Assembly: GCF_013266755.1 (NCBI RefSeq)
Contig: NZ_JABRWJ010000008.1
Span: 1 to 64,000, forward strand
DNA: 64,000 bases
Source: Pseudaquabacterium terrae
GTDB lineage: Bacteria; Pseudomonadota; Gammaproteobacteria; Burkholderiales; Burkholderiaceae_C
Reading direction: 5' to 3'
Below are positions 57,980-64,000 of this stretch, one piece after another. The notes beneath the pieces were generated by a model. That model was given only the letters and a program-made list of their open reading frames with translations, did not search any database and was not told the origin of the DNA. Position 1 is the stretch's first letter. Every line of letters begins with the position of its first letter. The translations under genes were made by a program, and so were the position numbers.

Positions 57980-59290
57980 TCACCGCGTCTTTGAGGTGTT
58001 AGCGTTACGGCCCGTCATCGCGCGCTGCGTGGCCTGCTGCGCCACGGCCAGTGCCGCGTCGAGGCGGCGGCGGCCGGCCAGCGCCTCGGCGACCAGGGTG
58101 CCCACCGCGTCGCCGATCGCCGGGAACTCGGGGATCGCGACGAACTGGATGCCGGTGTACGGCGAGGGCGGCAAGGTCGGCAGTTTCAGGTCGGCCGAGT
58201 GCAGCGCCTGCAGCTCGGCCGCGGCGGCGCGCGCGGTGGCCAGGAAATCGAGGTTGGCATAGGTCGATTGGCGCGTGCCGGTGGGCACGCGGGCCCAGCC
58301 CGCTTCGCGCGCCACCAGCGCGATGTAGTCCTTCGAGGTGGCCCACAGCACGAAGCGCCGCGCCGCCTCGGGATGGCGCGTGCCGGCGGGAATCGCCAGC
58401 GACCAGGCCCAGAGCCAGTTTGCGCCGCGCGCGGTGACCCCGCTGGGCGCCTGCGCGAAGCCGACATGGCGCGCGACGCTGCTGCGCGACGGGTCAGTGA
58501 TCACCGCGGCGCCGATCGTCGCGTCCAGCCACAGCGCGCAGCGGCCGGCGCCGAACAGCGCCTGCAATTCGTTGAAGCTCAAGCTCTCGGGCTGCGGCGG
58601 ACCGAAGCGCCGCAGCAGCTCGACGTACAGCGCGATGGCGCGGCGCCACGGCTCGGTGTCCAGCCGGGGTTGCCAGGCCATGTCGAACCACTGGCCGCCG
58701 AAGCTGTTGACCATCGTCGTCACCAGCGCCATGTTGTCACCCCAGCCCGGGCGGCCGCGCAGGCAGATGCCGTAGACGCCGCGCGCCGGGTCGTGCAGCC
58801 GCTCGGCGACGCGACGCACGTGCTCCCAGCTCGGCCGGTTCGGCATGTCCAGCCCGGCGGCGGCCAGCAGGTCGCGCCGGAACATCAGCATCGAGCTTTC
58901 GCCGTAGAAGGGCGCCGCGTAGAGGCGGCCGTCGATCGACAGGCCTTCGCGGATGAAGGGCACCAGGTCGGCGGCGTCGTAGGCGGCCTGCGGATCGAGT
59001 GGCCGCAGCCAGCCGCGCCGGCCCCAGATCGGCGTCTCGTAGAGGCCGATCGTCATGATGTCGAAGGCGCCGCCGCGCTGCGCGATGTCCTCGCTGACGC
59101 GCTTGCGCAGCGTGCCTTCGTCGAGCGTGACCCACTTCAGCCGGATGTCCGGATTCGCCTGTTCGAAATGCCGCGCCAGGCGCTGCATCTCGATCATCGG
59201 GCCGTTGTCGACCGTGGCGATCACCAGCTCGGTGGCGGCGTGGGCGAGGGTCGCGGCGGCGAGCAGCGCCGCGGCGAGGAGGGCACGCAT
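57980..59290 (-). CDS. Second polyol substrate-binding protein (SmoE/MtlE-like)
   Basis: A 436-aa periplasmic protein with the signal peptide RALLAAALLAAATLAHAA. It is a clear paralogue of the product of 50340-51647: ATELVIATVDNGPMIEMQRLARHFEQANPDIRLKWVTLDEGTLR, YETPIWGRRGWL and YAAPFYGESSMLMFRRDL are shared. It has no permease genes of its own, so it probably delivers to the permeases of the convergent operon. It starts 7 nt after the porin stop. Confidence 0.92.
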   Translation of the reverse strand: MRALLAAALLAAATLAHAATELVIATVDNGPMIEMQRLARHFEQANPDIRLKWVTLDEGTLRKRVSEDIAQRGGAFDIMTIGLYETPIWGRRGWLRPLDPQAAYDAADLVPFIREGLSIDGRLYAAPFYGESSMLMFRRDLLAAAGLDMPNRPSWEHVRRVAERLHDPARGVYGICLRGRPGWGDNMALVTTMVNSFGGQWFDMAWQPRLDTEPWRRAIALYVELLRRFGPPQPESLSFNELQALFGAGRCALWLDATIGAAVITDPSRSSVARHVGFAQAPSGVTARGANWLWAWSLAIPAGTRHPEAARRFVLWATSKDYIALVAREAGWARVPTGTRQSTYANLDFLATARAAAAELQALHSADLKLPTLPPSPYTGIQFVAIPEFPAIGDAVGTLVAEALAGRRRLDAALAVAQQATQRAMTGRNANTSKTR

Positions 59291-59297
59291 GCTGACC

Positions 59298-60203
59298 TCA
59301 GAAGTTATGCCGAATGCCGAAGTCGAAACGCCGCACGCGCTCGAGCCCGTCGGTCTTCTGCAGGCCGATGTCGCTGTAGAGCAGCGTGCGCGCGCTCAGG
59401 TCGTGCCAATAGCCAAGCCCGAAGTTGCGCGTCTTCACGCCGTCGTTGTCGTCGTGGTTGAGCTTCGCGCGCAGCGAGCCGCGGCCCAGCGGCACGATGG
59501 TGCCGAGGTCGAACGTGGTGCGCTCCTTGCCGCTGGCGTCGCCATCGTTGTGCGCGGCGGCGAGGATCAGCTTCGCGGCGCCGAAGTCATGGATGCCGCC
59601 GGCGGCCCAGGCATGGTCGCGGTTGCTGCGGTCGGCGTACGAGACCATCGCCAGCAGCGGGCCCTGCGCATAGCGCAGCACTGCGCTCGCGCCGCGGCGC
59701 TGCAGGCCTTCGCCGGCCGAGACGCCGACCGCGGCGCTGAAGCCGCCCGCCGCCGGCGTCCAGTAGACGACGCTGTTGTTGTACTTGTCATCGGCGCCGG
59801 CCTTGCGCTCGCCGGCGCCGGCCACGGTGTCGCCGCCGAACGCATCCTGGTCCGGCGCGACGCCGAAGGGCCCGCCCTGGCGGCCCAGGCGCAGCTCGCC
59901 GTACGCACCCCGCAGGCCGACGATCGAGATTTCGTCCCAGAACGGCGTGCGCGGCAGGCCGGTGTCGGCATCGAAGCGGTGCTCGATCTGGAAGAAGGCC
60001 TGCAGGCCGTCGCCCAATTCTTCGACGCCGCGGAAACCGACCGCGTTCATCGAGTTGTTGGCGATCTGCTGCCGCACGCCGCCGGAATCGTGGCGGTAGC
60101 CCAGGTCGACGCGGCCGTACAGCGTGGCGTTGGATTGCGCCTGGGCAGCGGTGGCACCGGCGGCAGCGAGCACGCAGGCCAGGACGAAGCGGGTGGGATG
60201 CAT
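59298..60203 (-). CDS. Gram-negative outer-membrane porin (OmpC/Omp32-like)
   Basis: A 301-aa beta-barrel porin with a signal peptide ending ATAAQAQ. Typical Burkholderiales porin elements are ATLYGRVDLGYRHDSGG near the N-terminus, SMNAVGFRGVEELGDGLQAFFQIEHRFDADTG, and the C-terminal strand RRFDFGIRHNF ending in Phe, as needed for outer-membrane insertion. It is shorter than most porins of this type (about 340-380 aa). As first gene of the unit with the second binding protein, it probably admits the polyol. Confidence 0.9.
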   Translation of the reverse strand: MHPTRFVLACVLAAAGATAAQAQSNATLYGRVDLGYRHDSGGVRQQIANNSMNAVGFRGVEELGDGLQAFFQIEHRFDADTGLPRTPFWDEISIVGLRGAYGELRLGRQGGPFGVAPDQDAFGGDTVAGAGERKAGADDKYNNSVVYWTPAAGGFSAAVGVSAGEGLQRRGASAVLRYAQGPLLAMVSYADRSNRDHAWAAGGIHDFGAAKLILAAAHNDGDASGKERTTFDLGTIVPLGRGSLRAKLNHDDNDGVKTRNFGLGYWHDLSARTLLYSDIGLQKTDGLERVRRFDFGIRHNF

Positions 60204-60344
60204 CGGAGTCTCCTTCGGGTTCGGAACGGGTCATGCGCCCGCGCCGCAGCCATGCGGCGGCGTGACCGCCTTGCGAATGCGCGGGCGGTGGGGCGGGTCA
60301 GTCGGGGGTGGGGGAAGTGCCGCCCGCGGCCGGGCGGCGGTGGC

Positions 60345-60416
60345 TCAGCGGCTCATAGCTCGCAAAGGACGCGGCCAAGGCGGCGGCCTGACGCCGGTGG
60401 CGTCCATGTCTCTCAT
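60345..60416 (-). CDS. Possible 23-aa leader or small peptide
   Basis: ATG at 60416 is preceded by a very good ribosome site (TTAGGAGA, 5 nt before). The frame encodes MRDMDATGVRPPPWPRPLRA plus MSR, then stops. It lies in the gap before the porin operon, on the same strand, behind a 10-bp hairpin. It may be a regulatory leader peptide; there is no homologue that I recognise. It is not a PqqA-like sequence. Around it, 60204-60535 shows no other gene. Confidence 0.35.
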   Translation of the reverse strand: MRDMDATGVRPPPWPRPLRAMSR

Positions 60417-60439
60417 CGTTGTCTCCTAAGCTCGTTGTG

Positions 60440-60464
60440 CGACGACGGCATCACGCCGTCGTCG
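60440..60464. repeat. Perfect 10-bp stem-loop
   Basis: CGACGACGGC (60440-60449) and GCCGTCGTCG (60455-60464) pair perfectly around a 5-nt loop, just before the small-peptide ribosome site. No T-run follows in either direction. Confidence 0.6.
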
Positions 60465-60535
60465 GGCTGAACGATAGGAGCAAGCGGCGCGCTGGCTCGG
60501 TACTCAGGCGCCGAGATTCGACGCTGAGTTGCAGG

Positions 60536-60729
60536 TCAGCCGAGGATGCCGCTCAGGTCGATCGTCAGGCCGGGCAGGGCTTCGATCGGGGTGATGCCGG
60601 GAGTGGCGGTGGTCGAGGCGTCAAGCCAGTTGCCGTCCTTCGGGCGCCGGTAGAAGCGGACGAGGCCGGCTTCGAGGTCGACAACTGGTGACGCTTGACC
60701 GGCAGTGGCAGTTCGTCGAGTGCACCCAT
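60536..60729 (-). pseudogene. Internally deleted Uma2-type endonuclease gene remnant
   Basis: On the minus strand the start MGALDELPLPVKRHQL looks like a Uma2 N-terminus. In another frame, VVDLEAGLVRFYRRPKDGNW then ALPGLTIDLSGILG and a stop form the typical Uma2 C-terminus (VVDLEAGxVxVYRRP...LPGLxLxLxxIL). The two parts meet near 60690 with the catalytic middle (about 130 residues) missing and a frame change. This reads as a decayed Uma2/DUF820 gene. Confidence 0.55.
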
Positions 60730-60772
60730 TGCGGCGCTCCTGTGCTGGAACGAGCGGTCAGTATGCCAGCCG

Positions 60773-62120
<1,348 letters not shown>

Positions 62121-62128
<8 letters not shown>

Positions 62129-63968
62129 GCTTTTCCTCCGTTGGGGCGGCCGCTGTTGCGGACGCATCGGCCGCCAACGCGACATCGAACTCGAACACCG
62201 CGCCCGAGGCCGCCGGCACCGAGCGCAGCACGCCGCCGAATTCGCGCACGATATGCGATGAGATCACCAGGCCGAGGCCGAGGCCTTCGCCCGGCGGCTT
62301 GGTCGTGAAGAAGGGCTCGAAGAGGCGATCGCTGAAGGCTGCCGGGATGCCCGCGCCGCTGTCGATCACGCGCACGCGGGCGCGGCCGTCGATGACCTCG
62401 GCCTGCACCGTCAGCAACTTGTCGCTGCAGCCGCGCAGCGCGTCGGCCGCGTTGCCCATCAGGTTGACCAGCACCTGCTCCAGCCGGTAGCCGTCGCACT
62501 GCACGTCCAGCGGCTCGGGCAGCTCGATGCGCAGCTCGATGCCTTCGTCCTGCAGCCGCGTGGCCAGCAGCTGGCAGGCATTGGCCACCGCCTCGTTCAT
62601 CGGCAGCGGCCGCACCGACGACGGCGACTTGCGGGTGAAGGCCTTCAGCTGCGAGGTGATGCGCCCCATGCGCTCGACCAGCGCGGCGATCGACGCCAGG
62701 TTCTCGCGCACCTGGTCGCCGCGGCCACGATCGAGCAGCAGCCGGCCGTTGGCCGCCAGCGCGCGCAGTGCCGTCAATGGCTGGCCGAGCTCATGCGAGA
62801 TGCCGGCTGACAGCTGCCCCAGCAGCGCCAGCTTGCCGGACTGCACCAGGTCCTCCTGCGCCTGGCGCAGCACCTGCTCGGCATGCTGGCGCTCGAGCAC
62901 CTCGTGGCGCAGGTCGCGGTTCGAGGTCTCGAGCTCGGCGGTGCGCTGGCGCACCTTCAGCTCGAGCTCGTCGTTGGCGCGCTGCAGCGCGGCGCGCGTG
63001 GCGAGCTTCTGCGCGACGACGCGGCGCCGCTGCACCACCAGCAGCAGCAGCAGCGCGATGCAGGTGACCAGCGTGCCGGCGCCCCAGGCGGCGGTGCGCG
63101 CGTCGCGCTGCACGCTGGCGGCGCTGGACAGGATCAGCAGTCGCCAGCCGAAGCGCGCCAGCGGCCGCTCGTGCAGCACGTGCAGGCCGGTGCCCTGCGC
63201 CGCCGGGCTCTGCAGGCGCACCAGCTGCACGCCGCCCGGCAGCATGCGCGAGGGCACCGTCAGCGAACCGAGCGGCCGGTACTTCCAGGCCGGCACCGAC
63301 GACATGATCACCATGCCGTGCGCATCGACGACCAGCGGCTTCTCGCTCTCGGCGCGGAACGCGGCGTCGACCCAGGTGACCTCGATCGGCTCCAGGCTGA
63401 TGCGCACCAGCAGCGCGCCGATCGGCTTGCCGTCGCGCACCAGCGGCCGCGCCAGGCAGACCTCGGGCGCGCCGCTGGTGGGGTCGGTCGCGAAGCGGCG
63501 CGCATCCTGGCCGGCCAGCGCCTCGGCGACGCAGGGTTCGCTGGCGGCGATGTGGTCGAGCTGGGAATCGGGGCGGTACCAGTCGCTGCTGGCGACGACG
63601 CGGCCGCGGCCGTCGATGACGCTGGCCCACAGCGCGCCCGAGCGCGTCGCGAAGCGCGTCAGCCGGCGGTTGACGGCGCCGCGGATCGTGCTCGGCTCGG
63701 GCGTGCGCAGCAGCGTCTCGATCTCGCCGTCGGCATCGATCAGCCAGGGCAGGTCGGCTTGCTTGCCGAGCTCGATGTCGAGCACCGCGGCGTAGAGGTC
63801 GAGCTGGTGCGCGGCCGCGTCGTCGAGCCGCGCGAACTCGCGCCGCTCGCCCCAGGCATAGGCGAGGGTGGCGGCCAGCGCCACCAGGCCCAGCATCAGC
63901 AGCCCGCCGAGCAGCGGGACGGCACGGCGTGCAAGCCGCGAGCGCTTCGGATTCAAACCATTGTTCAA
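62121..63968 (-). CDS. dctB: C4-dicarboxylate-type sensor histidine kinase, DctB-like
   Basis: A 615-aa membrane sensor. The first transmembrane helix is near residues 17-38, a double-PAS-like periplasmic region spans about 40-290 (PEVCLARPLVRDGKPIGALLVRIS), and the second helix lies near 300-318. A coiled coil (ELKVRQRTAELETSNRDL) leads to the HisKA box AGISHELGQPLTALRALAANG with the phospho-His. The HATPase domain has NLMGNAADAL, DSGAGI and GEGLGLGL. The order is that of DctB. The start is uncertain: the in-frame codon used is TTG at 63968, right after a terminator T-run; a later TTG at 63956 is possible. Confidence 0.87.
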
Positions 63969-63996
63969 GAAAAAGGGCGGCCCCTGCGGCCGCCTT
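63969..63996 (-). terminator. Rho-independent terminator of a gene beyond the window edge
   Basis: On the minus strand GGCGGCC-loop-GGCCGCC (63994-63976) is followed by a TTTTT tract just before the DctB-like start. It shows that a minus-strand gene ends shortly to the right of the window. Confidence 0.85.
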
Positions 63997-64000
63997 CGCG

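Noticed and set aside
60345-60416. PqqA-type precursor peptide
   Set aside because: The length fits, but the conserved Glu and Tyr of PqqA are missing and no pqq genes are near.

Overview
The window is GC-rich (about 65-70% by eye) and densely packed. The genes point to a betaproteobacterium of the order Burkholderiales, of the Rubrivivax/Leptothrix/Methylibium type. The evidence is an FlhDC-driven flagellar system, a Burkholderiales-type trimeric porin, and several small conserved proteins that I associate with this group. The genus is an inference.

Layout. 1-600 holds nested inverted and direct repeats and no gene. 600-4927 is an IorAB-type molybdenum oxidoreductase operon with a divergent TetR regulator and two palindromic operators. 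4963-14923 is a mixed signalling region. It has two Crp/Fnr regulators, two paralogous small proteins with matching promoters, an AI-2E-type permease, and an operon encoding a small protein, a KaiC-like double ATPase and a cytosolic GGDEF-histidine kinase. A cardiolipin-synthase-like lipoprotein follows the second Crp/Fnr gene. Three 16-bp palindromes with the same 7-2-7 geometry lie in the promoter gaps of this region.

14941-32988 is mainly flagellar. fliHGF (minus strand) and fliE (plus strand) come first, then a perfect 46-bp inverted repeat, a HELVH protein and two pseudopilins, ycgR, fliT, fliS, fliD, two short flagellins, flhDC, a degenerate HD-GYP protein, a membrane methyltransferase, motAB, cheY and cheZ. 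At least five sigma-28 type promoters are visible with the shared form TCAA-N15/16-NNCGATAA. fliI and fliJ are not next to fliH.

33105-47670 is mixed. It contains an orphan antitoxin, a large secreted protein with N-terminal repeats, an AraC regulator, a membrane protein with a cytochrome P450, and a tightly coupled operon for a GT41 glycosyltransferase plus a LapBC-like type I secretion system. A lipase-like hydrolase, an iron-permease-family protein, an ECF sigma/anti-sigma pair and two periplasmic proteins follow. 47755-50222 is a minus-strand cluster that includes a LysM protein with toxin-like features.

50340-60203 is a polyol locus. One operon runs binding protein, two permeases, ATPase, D-arabinitol-type dehydrogenase, AraC. 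A convergent operon (porin, second binding protein, second AraC) carries duplicates of parts of it. After a broken Uma2 gene, the window ends with a DctD/DctB-type two-component pair on the minus strand.
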